This document shows, one piece after another, positions 11,880-23,250 of a stretch of DNA of 64,000 nt; positions within the stretch are counted from its first letter, which is position 1; every line of letters begins with the position of its first letter. The notes under the pieces were generated by a model that did no database searches, had not been told where the DNA came from, and worked only from the letters and a program-made list of their open reading frames with translations. The position numbers and the translations under genes are program-made. The stretch is taken from the NCBI GenBank assembly GCA_027924645.1, contig BSBN01000233.1:5536501-5600500 (forward strand). Direction: 5' to 3'. The DNA is from Cunninghamia lanceolata (Eukaryota; Streptophyta; Pinopsida; Cupressales; Cupressaceae).

Positions 11880-13088
11880 CCTCATGACTAATGATTCACC
11901 CTTCTTTGGCTTTCCTATTGAACTAGGTGATCCAACTAGTTCTTCCTCCACATATGCTGCTCTTGAACTATTCTCTATCCTTTTGTTAGTATTCCCTTGA
12001 TGACATTCAATTGCTTGGTGTCCTTTGCCTCCACACTTGAAATAGGTTCCTTTGAATGATCTATTGTCAAACCCTCTTTCATCTCTCTAGTATCTTTCAT
12101 TATAGTAAGAATTATGACTTTGCTATTATTGTGGTAGAAATTTCCGTCATCTCTCCCTTTGTGATATGAATTGTTGTCTCTTTCTTCTTTGCGGTATGGG
12201 CTACTCTCCTTGTTTTCCTCCGCATATGGTCCTCCTTCTCCACATTGTGTTCTACCTCTCTGGAATTTTCCTCCTCTACCTCTCTATCTTTTCTCATGTC
12301 TCTTGTTTAGCTTTTCTTTAACTTTCAGTGCAAATTGATATGTCTTTCCACTGTTGTCATCCTTACCAAACTTAGTTCTTGAATGTTTATCATCAATCCA
12401 TTTATGTACCACACCACTTTCTCCTTTCTTGCTTTACTACGTCTAGTCCAATAATCATCTTGAAGAACTCTTCAGTGTACTCTTTCACTATTTTCTCCTT
12501 TTGCCTTAGGTTTGCAATCTCTTCAACAATTCCAACTCATAGTTAGTAGGTATGAACTAATTCTTCAACTTTGTCACCATCCTATCCTATTTTATGATTT
12601 TCTCTAGTCCAAATAATCATCTTGAAGAACTCTTTAGTGTACTCTTTCACTATTCTCTCCTTTTGCCTTAGGTTTTGCAATCTCTTCAACAATTCCAACT
12701 CATAGTTAGTAGGTATGAACTAATTCTTCAACTTTGTCACCATCCTATCCTATTTTATGATTTTCTCTTTTCCTCTCCTATTTCCATCCAACTAAACTTC
12801 CACCAAATAGCAGCATGTCCTCTCAACTTAGTTTTTGCAAATATCAATCTTTTTGGATCTTTTATTTCCTCATATTCAAAGTATTCCTCCATGTCATTTA
12901 TCTAATCAATCAATTCCTCAAGGTTTAAATTTCTAGTATAGTTTGAAATTTCCATTCTAGGTCTCTTACCAATTATCATAGAAATAGCTTTCAACATCTT
13001 TACCTGATCTAATTTTTCTTCTTCTACTGTTTCTTCATCTTGGTCGGTAGCTTGAACTCTTAATTCATCATCATCACTCGCAGCCATG
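11880..13088 (-). pseudogene. element A gag with zinc knuckle
   Basis: The N-terminal part (13135-12902) is acidic, then MEISNYTRNLNLEELID enters the retrotransposon gag domain. It continues through stops as EEYFEYEEIKDPKRLIFAKTKL-type sequence, then basic Arg/Glu-rich spacer (12297-12112). The nucleocapsid knuckle near 12020-12060 reads YFKCGGKGHQAIEC, so the first Cys of the CX2CX4HX4C motif has become Tyr. A 161 bp tandem duplication (12442-12764) disrupts the middle. The 5' end is fused directly to LTR sequence by a deletion. Confidence 0.8.
12442..12764. repeat. 161 bp tandem duplication inside gag
   Basis: 12442-12602 and 12603-12764 are two near-identical units, each beginning TCTAGTCCA. 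The large downstream duplicate (16.7-18.1 kb) has only one unit, so this small duplication arose in copy 1 after, or was lost in copy 2 since, the 5 kb duplication. Confidence 0.85.
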
Positions 13089-13707
13089 TCCTCTGGTGAA
13101 TTACATAAATGATATAGCTTTGAAGTGCTTTCCAAAAACCCACAATTAAAGACTAAAAACTTTCTATCATGTTCACTATCCTCCTAATGCATCTAATGAA
13201 AGCTTATATATAAGCTTCCAGCTCAAGGAATGCTCCATGTCGACATTGAAAGGTTCCAAAACTTGATGCTTGATGAAATGTGTATGTCGGCCTAAATCAT
13301 GTGGTAATGTTCCACAAATGGACGAAATGTGTTATAGTTCTCAATGAAGATCTATTTGGTCCCATACTACCTTGTGAGAGTTCTATTTGGCCCTGCAAGT
13401 CATGGGAATGCTCCGCAAACCTTGTATGCTCATATTGAATGCTGAATGCTATGTTCTGTGAGTTCTAATAGTGATAACTCTCCATAGATAATTCCAAACC
13501 TCATGAAATCTAGATATGATGTAGATGACATAATGTAGAGTCTTTATCCTACTCTGCAAGCTATGAAATGATGATGTGGTAGAATGCAGTGCAATCTACT
13601 GAGACTGTACTAACTAAAATGCAATTGACATGTAAGAAAGAAAAGGAATCAAAATATTTTTGGTTTCAATGCAAGATTGCCTTTCAACCTTGGATGGTCC
13701 TGCATCA
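13089..13707 (-). repeat. element A 5' LTR, inner end deleted
   Basis: It aligns with 7808-8434 of the complete LTR but lacks the last ~190 bp in LTR sense (U5 end) and the PBS. The join lies at TCCTCTG (13089-13095), a string present at the matching place in the intact LTR (7805-7811), so microhomology could have guided the deletion. It leaves an ORF that starts in LTR sequence (about 13135) and runs into gag. Confidence 0.85.
13200..13217. promoter_or_regulatory. TATA region as an 18 bp perfect palindrome
   Basis: AAGCTTATATATAAGCTT is its own reverse complement and sits where the intact LTR has its TATA-like ATATATAAGC on the minus strand. In the duplicate (about 18228-18245) a single T-to-G change breaks the palindrome. 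Confidence 0.5.
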
Positions 13708-16700
13708 TATGACCTAAGTACCCCCACAAGAAATTAAACTTTTAGGGAAGTAGAGAACTTGATAACCTAGGAACATGTTCCAATGTCACTAAAACCTTCA
13801 AAAACTCAAAAACCTAGAAAAGTTAGATTTTGGAAAAACAATGGCCCCACTACATACAATAAATTTTTTATCACTCTTACGTAGGATCATTTTTAGATAA
13901 AACATTCTAAATGAACACCATTAGACACATAAGAACCAAATCCCAACCAACTCCCAAGGACAATCCAAACATGACCCAAACCAAGTGTGAAGCATTGCAA
14001 GGGTGAACTCTTGACCAAGTGAGGCATATTGGGACTTCAATTTTTTAGGGAAATGTAAGCCTCTAAGATAGGGAAAACCAACAAAAACAGATGCAACCCA
14101 AACATCTCAATAGATTCAAATATTTATTTTTAATGCAATAGGAGTATAAATACAAATGTACAACAATAAGAGGCTACTAAAACATCCTCAATTGTGGAAT
14201 TACAACAATGATTTAACATCTTTTTTTCTTCACTAAATTTATTAAGGCATTTGAAATGACATAAAGTATTGCAATGTCAAGATTACAAATCATGAGACAA
14301 GCCACCAAAATATTGAAGAAAACTCAATGGAAGGGTTGTAATATTGAAGATTCATTTTAAGTTAATGGAGGTTAGGCAACCACCTAACCAATTTGACACT
14401 ACTAGAGTGTCATCCCACCTTGTTAGGAGAAAGGTAAATGTGAATGTACAACACTCAAGCAATCAATGTTTGGCCTACATTTGTATACAAGGAAACATAA
14501 TGGTTTTCTTCCCAACACACAAAATTTCAAAGAACCATCATATGGGGTAGCCATTGAAGGATCTTCCACTTTTTGAGGAAAGCCTAAAGCTCAAGGAAAA
14601 ATAGCCACATATATTAAGGAAATTCTACAACTCTTGGCAAGGGTTCCTCACCAAGATATACACGCTCTAAATTTTAAGGGACACATATACATCTCAAGGC
14701 AAGGCTCTTGTAATTTCCAAAGTAACTAGAAAATCATGGAAAGAGATCCTTTAACATGCTTCAATCCTTCTACAACCCTTAATTGACATTGAACAATAAT
14801 TCCATGAAAATTAGCAAGGAATTCAACAATAAATTTCCTTCTCAAATCAGAAATAAAAATAAGGAATTATACTCATTTTGGGAGGAAAAAAATATCATAA
14901 GGTGTATTCAAGGGAATGATACATAAACCTCATAAAAAATTACAAGCATTCAAGAGGGAAAACTACCAAAACATTCAACTAAAACCCCATTCCAAATAAT
15001 ACAAGAAGAGGTAAAATTCATAAGGTTTGAAGAACTCCATTAATGGAGGTTGAACATACATTTTTAAGTTCACAAGAACACATAGAAAGGAAAGAGTAGC
15101 TATTTCCACAACATACACATTCAAGCATTGTGCACATATAGAAAACTATACATGATAAGAAATCTACAAGTATAAGAATCCTAACTATTCTCTAGTCCTT
15201 ATACATGATACTTCAATGGAGGTTGTTTCCATTTCATTTCTAATCTTTTTTTGAAATCACGAAATCCTTGAAAGTTTCCTTCACACTCTCTTTCAATATC
15301 CAATATTTCTTCCCTTCTCATTCCAATCCTTTGTTATCAATTTTCACAATGAATCCTTCAAATGGGAACCCCTTCTCTCCCCCACATAACACACCTCTTA
15401 GGTTGGAGTTAAAACCTAGGAGTTCACATTTCTAAATCTTCCTTTCTTTTAATAAAAATTACCTTCTTAATTTCTAAAATCTAAATTCTATTGCTTGATT
15501 CATATGAGATTAACCTTAAATGGAATTTCAACATTCCACTAAATTAATCTCCAATAATCCTTCATGTGTCACTCGAATTCCTTACAAGCATCTTCCAAGT
15601 ATCATTCAATTAACTTCCAAGTGTGTCTACTAAAACTTGCAATTCACCATACTCTCTTTGCCATCTATGGCCTCTTGGAAGGTTTCAAAAGATACCCCAA
15701 GCATACATATCCACTAAAAGTCCAATTTTATGGTATAAAATATATTTTCTTTTGGACAACTCAAAAGTCCCTTTAAAGATCAAAACCAAGTTTAAATATT
15801 TTAAACCACTTTAAGATTAATTTGTAAAATCATCAGAGTCACATATTCACTTTCAAGCACATGGAACATTAGAAAACATTAATATAAAACTTAATGACTT
15901 TAATTTTAGAAGACTAGTTAGTAGAATACAGCAAACTACCTATAAAAACATAACTACACATGAAAATAACATTTGGATTCATGCCCTACATTTACTAGTC
16001 TTGCACATGGATATACCTAAATTTTATATGACTCAAAAAATATTCAATAGGGAAACACATAGGTACATCCATTCACATGACAAGTAGACCAAAGTATAGG
16101 TAACATGTTCACATTGTCCTCCCCAAATTAACTCTCACTAGCTTATCCCTATATCCTACACGTAAATAGTAGCTAAAGCAACATAAGTAAATGGATATTG
16201 TGTGCACACATACTCCCTATAATTGACATCTTTAATATACTAAAAACACAAAACTACTATATAAATTACATTTATTTAATTACTCACACAATAGCCAAAA
16301 ACTTTCACATTCATGATTAAAAAATCAGATGTTCCAATAAACCCATTAATGGTAAAATCTAAAATATATTAACATCATTCACATATTAAACAATAACATC
16401 AAAATCCTATGTCTAACCATCATATACTATCATATGAAATAGCAATCATAGTACTATAACATGAAATAAAACTATCATAGTCAATATAATGTCAATATGT
16501 TCTCAATATACATCATGTTCTCCAAATATAACAAAGTACATCTTAATCAAAATCCTATCAAAAGAATGTAGTAATGACACCGAGAAGGTGGGCCTTACAG
16601 AGAACATGGTCCTTGTGATCGGATGATCTCCCCAAGATATTTTTAATATTGCTAGTTCTTACACATCAATAAGCAACAAACATTGTAAATAGATATATAT

Positions 16701-16725
16701 ACCAATCAATCTCATGGATTACACT
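13708..16725. other. flank of element A carried in the duplication
   Basis: About 3 kb of AT-rich DNA with no supported gene. The short frames at 14344 and 15564 are not conserved as protein between the two copies beyond their DNA identity. On the minus strand, TGTAAGGCCCACC (near 16587-16599) resembles the first bases of some plant gypsy LTRs, so this may be a long decayed LTR into which element A inserted. No opposite end was found. Confidence 0.45.
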
Positions 16726-16739
16726 ATATATGACATATA

Positions 16740-18116
16740 TATGATCTTCCCAACAATATATGACATATATCCATTAGCATAATATCACACAATACTTCAT
16801 CATTATAAGATTCTATATGAAATTTCACCAAACATTGTTCACTCACCAGTATCTTGCGCTCACCTTGAATCCATGCTATTTTATAGGGCTTTAGATGTTT
16901 CAACCTCTCCAGATTCAGCTGCCTCACCATTTCTTCTGAAACTAAATTGTTTTTACTACCACTGTCAATGATAACCTTGCAACATTTACCTCCTTATATT
17001 CATCTTGTCCAGAACAAAATTTTCCTTTGCAGTGGCTCCTTAGTTGTTTCTGCTTGGAACAAAGCTCTCCTCATGACTAATGATTCACCCTTATTTGGCT
17101 TTCCTATTGAACTAGGTGATCCAACCAGTTCTTCCTCCACATATGCTGCTCTTGCACTATTCTCAATCCTTTTGTTAGTATTCCCTTGATGACATTCAAA
17201 TGCTCGATGTCCTTTGCCTCCACACTTGAAATAGGTTCCTTTGAATGATCTATTTTCAAACCCTCTTTCATCTCTCTAATATCCTTCATTACAGTAAGAA
17301 TTATGACTTCCCTATTATTGTGGTAGAAATTTATGTCATCTCTCCCTTTGTGATATGAATTGTTGTCTCTTTCTTCTTTGTGGTTTGGGTTACTCTCCTT
17401 GTTTTTCTCTACATATGGTCCTCCTTCTCCACATTGTGTTCTACCTCTCTGGAATTTTCCTCCTCTACCTCTCTATCTTTTCTCATGTCTCTTGTTCAAC
17501 TTTTCATCAACTTTCAGTGCAAATTGATATGTCTTTCCACTATTGTCATCCTTACCAAACTTAGTTCTTGAATGTTTATCGTCAATCCATTTATGTACCA
17601 CACCACTTTCTCCTTTCTTTCTTTACTATGTCTAGTCCTAATAATCATCTTGCAGAACTCTTCAGTGTACTCTTTCACTATTTTCTCCTTTTGCCTTAGG
17701 TTTTGCAATCTCTTCAACAATTCCAACTCATAGTCAGTAGGTGTGAACTAATTCTTCAACTTTATCACCATCCTATCCTCTTTTATGATTTTCTCTTTTC
17801 CTCCCCTATTTCTATCCAACTAAACTTCCACCAAATAGTAGCATGTCCTTTCAACTTAGTTTTTGCAAATATCAATCTTTCCAGATCTTTTATTTCCTCA
17901 TATTCAAAGTATTCCTCCATGTCATTTATCCAATCAACCAATTCCTCAAGGTTGAAATTTCTAGTATAGTTTGAAATTTCCATTCTAGGTCTCTTACCAA
18001 TTATCTTAGAAATAGCTTTTGACATCTTTACCTGATCTGATTCTTCTTCTTCTAGTGTTTCTTCATCTTGGTTGGTAGCTTGAACTCTTAATTCATCATC
18101 ATCACTCGTAGGCATA
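16740..18116 (-). pseudogene. duplicated gag and protease N-terminal part
   Basis: Same order as 11561-13088. Protease is represented by KIAWIQGERKILVSEQC (up to 16930), then the linker, the YFKCGGKG-type knuckle with the first Cys replaced, and gag. The gag N-terminal frame (18163-17783) is better preserved than in copy 1 and shows the acidic lead, MEISNYTRNFNLEELVDWIND, and KLKGHATIWWKFS, the conserved W of the retrotransposon gag fold. There is no RT or integrase in this copy, so it is an orphan gag. It opens in LTR sequence, as in copy 1. Confidence 0.85.
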
Positions 18117-18735
18117 TCCTCTGGTGAATTACATAAATGATATAGCTTTGAAGTGCCTTCCAAAAACCCACAATTAAAGGCTAAAAACTTTCTATCATGT
18201 TCACTGTCCTCCTAATGCATCTAACGAAAGCTTGTATATAAGCTTCCAGCTCAAGGAATGCTCCATGTCGGCATTGAAAGGTTCCAAAACCTAATGCTTG
18301 ATGAAATGTGTAGGTCAGCCTAAATCATGTGGTAATGCTTCGTAAATGGATGAAATGTGTTACAGTTCTCAATGAAGATCTATCTGGTCCCATACTACCT
18401 TGCGAGAGTTCTATTTGGCCCCGCAAGTCATGGGAATGCTCCACAAACCTTGTATGCTCATATTGAATGTTGAATGCTATGTTCTGTGAGTTCTAATAGC
18501 AATAACTCTCTGTAGACAATTCCAAACCTCATAAAATCTAGATATGATGTAGATGACATAATGTAGAGTCTTTATCCTACTCCGCAAGCTATGAAATGAT
18601 GATGCGGTAGAATGTAGTACAATCTACTGAGACTGTACTAACTAAAATGTAACTGACATGTAGGAAAGAAAAGGAATCAAAATATTTTTAGTTTCAATGC
18701 AAGATTGCCTTTCAACCTCAGATGCTCCTGCATCA
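18117..18735 (-). repeat. duplicated partial LTR of element A
   Basis: 619 bp, with the same deletion junction (TCCTCTG) and the same outer end TGCATCA|TATGACC as copy 1. The internal deletion and the TATGA flank therefore predate the tandem duplication. Confidence 0.85.
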
Positions 18736-21700
18736 TATGACCTAAGTACCCCCACAAGACATCAAACTTTTAGGGAAGTAGAGAACTTGAGAACCTAGGA
18801 ACATGTTCCAATGTCAATAAAATCTTCAAAAACTCAAAAACCTAGAAAAGTTAGATTTTGGAACAAAAAATGGCCCCACTACATACAATAAATTTTTAAT
18901 CACTCTTATGTAGGATCATTTTTAGATAAAACATTCTAAATCAACACCATTAGACACATAAGAACTAAATCCCAACCAACTCCCAAGGACAATCCAAACA
19001 TGACCCAAACCAAGTGTGAAGCATTGCAAGGGTGAACTCTTGACCAAGTGAGGCATATTAGGATTTAAATATTTTTAGGGAAATGTAAACCTCTAAGATA
19101 GGGAAAACCAACAAACATAGATGCAACCCAAACATCTCAATATATTCGAATATTTATTTTTAATGCAATAGAAGTATAAATACACATGTACAACAATAAG
19201 GGGCTACTAAAATATCCTCAATTGTGAAATTACAACAATGATTTAACATCTTTTTTTTCTTCACTAAATTTATTAAGGCATTTGAAATGACATAAAGTAT
19301 TGCAATGTCAAGATTACGAATCATGAGACAAGCCACCAAAATATTGAAGAAAACTCAATGGAAGGGTTGTAATCTTGAAGATTCATTTTAAGTTAATGGA
19401 GGTTAGGCAACCACCTAACCAATTTGACACTACTAGAGTGTCATCCCACCTTGTTAGGAAAAAGGTAAATGTGAATGTACAACACTCAAGCAATCAATGT
19501 TTGGGCTACATTTGCATACAAAGAAACATAATGGTTTTCTTCCCGACACACAAACTTTCAAAGAACCATCATATAGGGCAGCCATTGAAGGCTCTTCCAC
19601 TTGTTGAGGAAAGCCTAAAGCTCAAGGAAAGATAGCCACATAAATTAAGGAAATTCTACAACTCTTGGCAAGGGTTCCTCACCAAGATATACACTCTAAA
19701 TTTTAAGGGACACATATACATCTCAAGGCAAGGCTCTTGTAATTTCCAAAGTAACTAGAAAATAATGGAAAGAGATCCTTTAACATGCTTCAATCCTTCT
19801 ACAACCCTTAATTGACATTGAACAATAATTCCATGAAAATAAGCAAGGAATTCAACAATAGATTTCCTTCTCAAATCAGAAATAAAAATAAAGAATTATA
19901 CTCATTTTGGGAGGAAAAAAATATCATAAGGTGTATTCAAGGGAATGATACATAAACCTCATAAAAAATTACAAGCATTCAAGAGGGAAAACTACCAAAA
20001 CATTCAACTAAAACCCCATTCCAAATAATACAAGAAGAGGTAAAATTCATAAGGTTTGAAGAACTCCATTAATGGAGGTTGAACATACATTTTTAAGTTC
20101 ACAAGAACACATAGAAAGGAAAGAGTAGCTATTTCCACAACATACACATTCAAGCATTGTGCACATATAGAAAACTATACATGATAAGAAATCTACAAGT
20201 ATAAGAATCCTAACTATTCTCTAGTCCTTATACATGATACTTCAATGGAGGTTGTTTCCATTTCATTTCTAATCTTTTTTTGAAATCACGAAATCCTTGA
20301 AAGTTTCCTTCACACTCTCTTTCAATATCCAATATTTCTTCCCTTCTCATTCCAATCCTTTGTTATCAATTTTCACAATGAATCCTTCAAATGGGAACCC
20401 CTTCTCTCCTCCACACTTGCTTAATATAATACACCTCTTAGGTTGGAGTGAAAACCTAGGAGTTCACATTTCTAAATCTTCCTTTCTTTTAATAAAAAAT
20501 ACCTTCTTAATTTCTAAAATCTAAATTCTATTACTTGATTCATATGAGATTAACCTTAAATAGAATTACAATATTCCACTAAATTAATCTCCAATCATCC
20601 TTCAAGTGTCACTCAAATTCCTTACAAGCATAATTCAATTAACTTCCAAGTGTGCCTACTAAAGCTTGCGATTCACCTTACTCTCTTTGCCACCTATTGC
20701 CTCTTGGAAGGTTTCAAAAGATACCCCAAGCATACATATCCACTAAAAGTCCAATTTTATGGTATAAAATATATTTTCTTTTGGACAACTCAAAAGTCCC
20801 TTTAAAGATCAAAACCAAGTTTAAATATTTTAAACCACTTTAAGATTAATTTGTAAAATCATACAAGAGTCACATATTCACTTTCAAGCACATGGAACAT
20901 TAATATAAAACTTAATAACTTTAATTTTAGAAGACTAGTTAGTAGAATATAGCAAACTACCTATAAAACCATAACTACACATGAAAATAGCATTTGGCTT
21001 CATGCCCTACATTTACTAGTCTTACACATGGATATACCTAAATTTTATGACTCAAAAATATTCAATAGGGAAACATATAGGTACATCCATTCACATGGAA
21101 AGTAGACCAAAGTATAGGTAACATGTTCACATTGTCCTCCCCAAATTAACTCTCACTAGCTTATCCCTATATCCTACACGTAAATAGTAGCTAAAGCAAC
21201 ATAAGTAAATGGATATTGTGTGCACACATACTCCCTATAATTGACATCTTTAATATACTAAAAACACAAAACTACTATATCAATTACATTTATTTAATTA
21301 CTCAGATAATAGCCAAAAACTTTCACATTCATGATTAAAAAATCAGATGTTCCAATAAAACCCATTAATGGTAAAATCTAAAATATATCAACATCATTCA
21401 CATATTAAACAATAACATCAAAATCCTATGTCTAACCATCATATATTATCATATGAAATAGCAATCATAGTACTATAACATGAAATAAAATTGTCATAGT
21501 CAATATAATGTCAATATGTTCTCAATATACATCATGTTCTCCAAATATAACAAAGTATATCTTAATCAAAATCCTATCAAAAGAATGTAGTAATGACACC
21601 GAGAAGGTGGGCCTTACAGAGAACATGGTCCTTGTGATCAGATGATCTCCCCAAGATATTTTTAATATTGCTAGTTCTTACACATCAATAAACAACAAAC

Positions 21701-21744
21701 ATTGTAAATAGATATACATACCAATCAATCTCATGGATTACACT
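18736..21744. other. duplicated flank, no gene
   Basis: Copy of 13708-16725 with scattered substitutions and small indels, for example a short replacement near 20410-20430. No coding region is supported. Confidence 0.6.
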
Positions 21745-22944
21745 ATAGTTTTGCACCTCAAAACATTTCCATAGGGCATGGGGTCAATCACACACAATGT
21801 GGGTCCAAGATTTTTTTATAAAGTCGAAATTACTGTTTAATGAGTGTATTGAAGGTATTTTACAAACGTGAAGATTACACAAAATCTGAACCATAATGAG
21901 CTCTTTAGCTACAAAGGGAAATCATGGATACGCATGCAAAAGAATTGCCATCATGAATAGATTGTAAATCCTAACACGAGTAGATATAAGTTGTTCATAA
22001 TTCTTGTTTTGATTGTGGACCTTGCGCATGCTTATTAGTTGTAAAATATAGAATCCATCTGCTTACAGCTCGCTTGTTCTGTTTCTCCAAAACTGAAACT
22101 TGACTATGACCTAAGAGTTTTTAGTGGAATTTGAACTTCTTTGGCTGAGATGATATAAATGACTTGATAAGATATAGCAATAGAAAACATGACGTGGGTC
22201 ATGGCGAGTACACAGTTTAAATGTGCTTTCAGAGGTCAATACTTGCTTGTAAGTTTTTGTTTTAAGAATCTCTCCATGTTAATGTGGAAATATTGTATGT
22301 TTTGGCTATAAAGGAAATAATTTCTTTCACACAGATGGATTAGGATTGATTGTTACTTCTATAACTTCCTGTGGTAGCTTTAACAATGCAGGTGAGTTCA
22401 AATAATCACATTCCTAACAGCTCAAATCTGTTGTGGGAACGGTTCTTAGTACTTGATTTTGAATGATAGCTTCGTAGCAAGCAATCAACATACATGAATT
22501 ATAGTGAAGATTTCATCTTCAGGAATTCACAATAGTTAGAAGCAGTAACTGTATACGTGTGTGTCAAATGGCAATCTGCAATAGCATTTAACATGAATTT
22601 AGAAATACTTTAAATTGAAAAACCAGAGTTGTGATTTTGGCTTCTGTTGAAAAGAATGAAAAACCAAATAAAGTTATTTGCATATGTAAGTGTAGATGTG
22701 TTGGTAAGGCATTGGACTTGCATGCCAAATAAGAATATTAAATAGCTGAGCTGACTGTTTACTCAGGCGTCTTAAAGGGATGTTTTTGTCGTTATTTGGT
22801 GGTGTACAAAAATAAATCACACCTTTAAAATTAATTACATAACAATAACAGCTAAAGAATCTTAAGATTTACCGTGGGATTAGTAGCTAATAATGTAATA
22901 AATGTGAAAATTAATTTTTTAAGAAGAATTTGATTGTGTTAAAC
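21745..22944. other. unassigned sequence between duplication and LINE
   Basis: No repeat partner within the window and no coding frame worth reporting. It has a mixed, less AT-skewed composition. It may be low-copy DNA or an older element. Confidence 0.5.
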
Positions 22945-22946
22945 AT

Positions 22947-22967
22947 TATATATATATATATATATAT
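22947..22967. repeat. (TA)n microsatellite at LINE 3' end
   Basis: A pure TA run of 21 bases. It lies just beyond the minus-strand 3' untranslated region of the LINE, where a tail would be expected. No poly(A) is seen there. Confidence 0.8.
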
Positions 22968-23250
22968 CATAAGATAAGTAAAACACTTCTACAAAAAATG
23001 GGTTGGGTGGTATAAAGACACACCCCAAAATAACTGACATATGGGCAAAGCCTAGAAAGTCTAAGGGTACTCACTTGAAATTACATAATAGAAATTATAA
23101 AAACATAACAGAAATGAAAATCATCCAGCTAATGCAACCCCATTAGAAGGGGGATCCTTGTCATCCGGGTTACCCCATATTGTTGCAGGGTCCAGGATGA
23201 TATCAGGTGGAGCCTAGCCATCATCATTTTGTTCATTTTCATTCTCTACA

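Larger units (their letters stand above)
7625..13707 (-). mobile_element. element A: Ty3/gypsy chromovirus-like retrotransposon
   Basis: Read on the minus strand the order is partial 5' LTR (13707-13089), gag, protease, RT, RNase H, integrase, remains of the C-terminal region, and complete 3' LTR (8434-7625). This is the gypsy order. Both LTR outer ends match (TGATG...CTACACCA sense) and the flanks TATGG/TATGA are a four-of-five target duplication, so the original insertion ends are intact. The 5' LTR has lost its inner ~190 bp together with the PBS. Many stops and frameshifts show it is dead. Its closest relative in the window is element B. Confidence 0.9.
11561..16735. repeat. 5 kb tandem duplication, copy 1
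   Basis: The unit starts at CATGATCTTCCCAAC inside element A protease and ends in the flank at CATGGATTACACTATA. It contains gag, the partial 5' LTR and about 3.0 kb of flank. Copy 2 follows head to tail. By eye the copies differ by a few percent, but 14864-15380 appears identical to its partner. Copy 1 is longer mainly through the 161 bp gag duplication. Confidence 0.9.
16736..21744. repeat. 5 kb tandem duplication, copy 2
   Basis: Second head-to-tail copy. It begins with the truncated protease (TGATCTTCCCAAC) and ends CATGGATTACACTATAG before unrelated sequence. The junction holds an extra ATATATGACATATAT that also occurs about 25 bases further inside copy 2, which looks like templated filler. 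Confidence 0.9.

Noticed and set aside
14344..14550. Frame repeated at 19375 as if a conserved small gene
   Set aside because: The repetition is due to the 5 kb DNA duplication, and the second copy reads on past the first one's stop; no sign of coding constraint.
21745..22944. Possible low-copy host gene between repeats
   Set aside because: No frame above background, no splice-consistent exon series and no recognisable domain.
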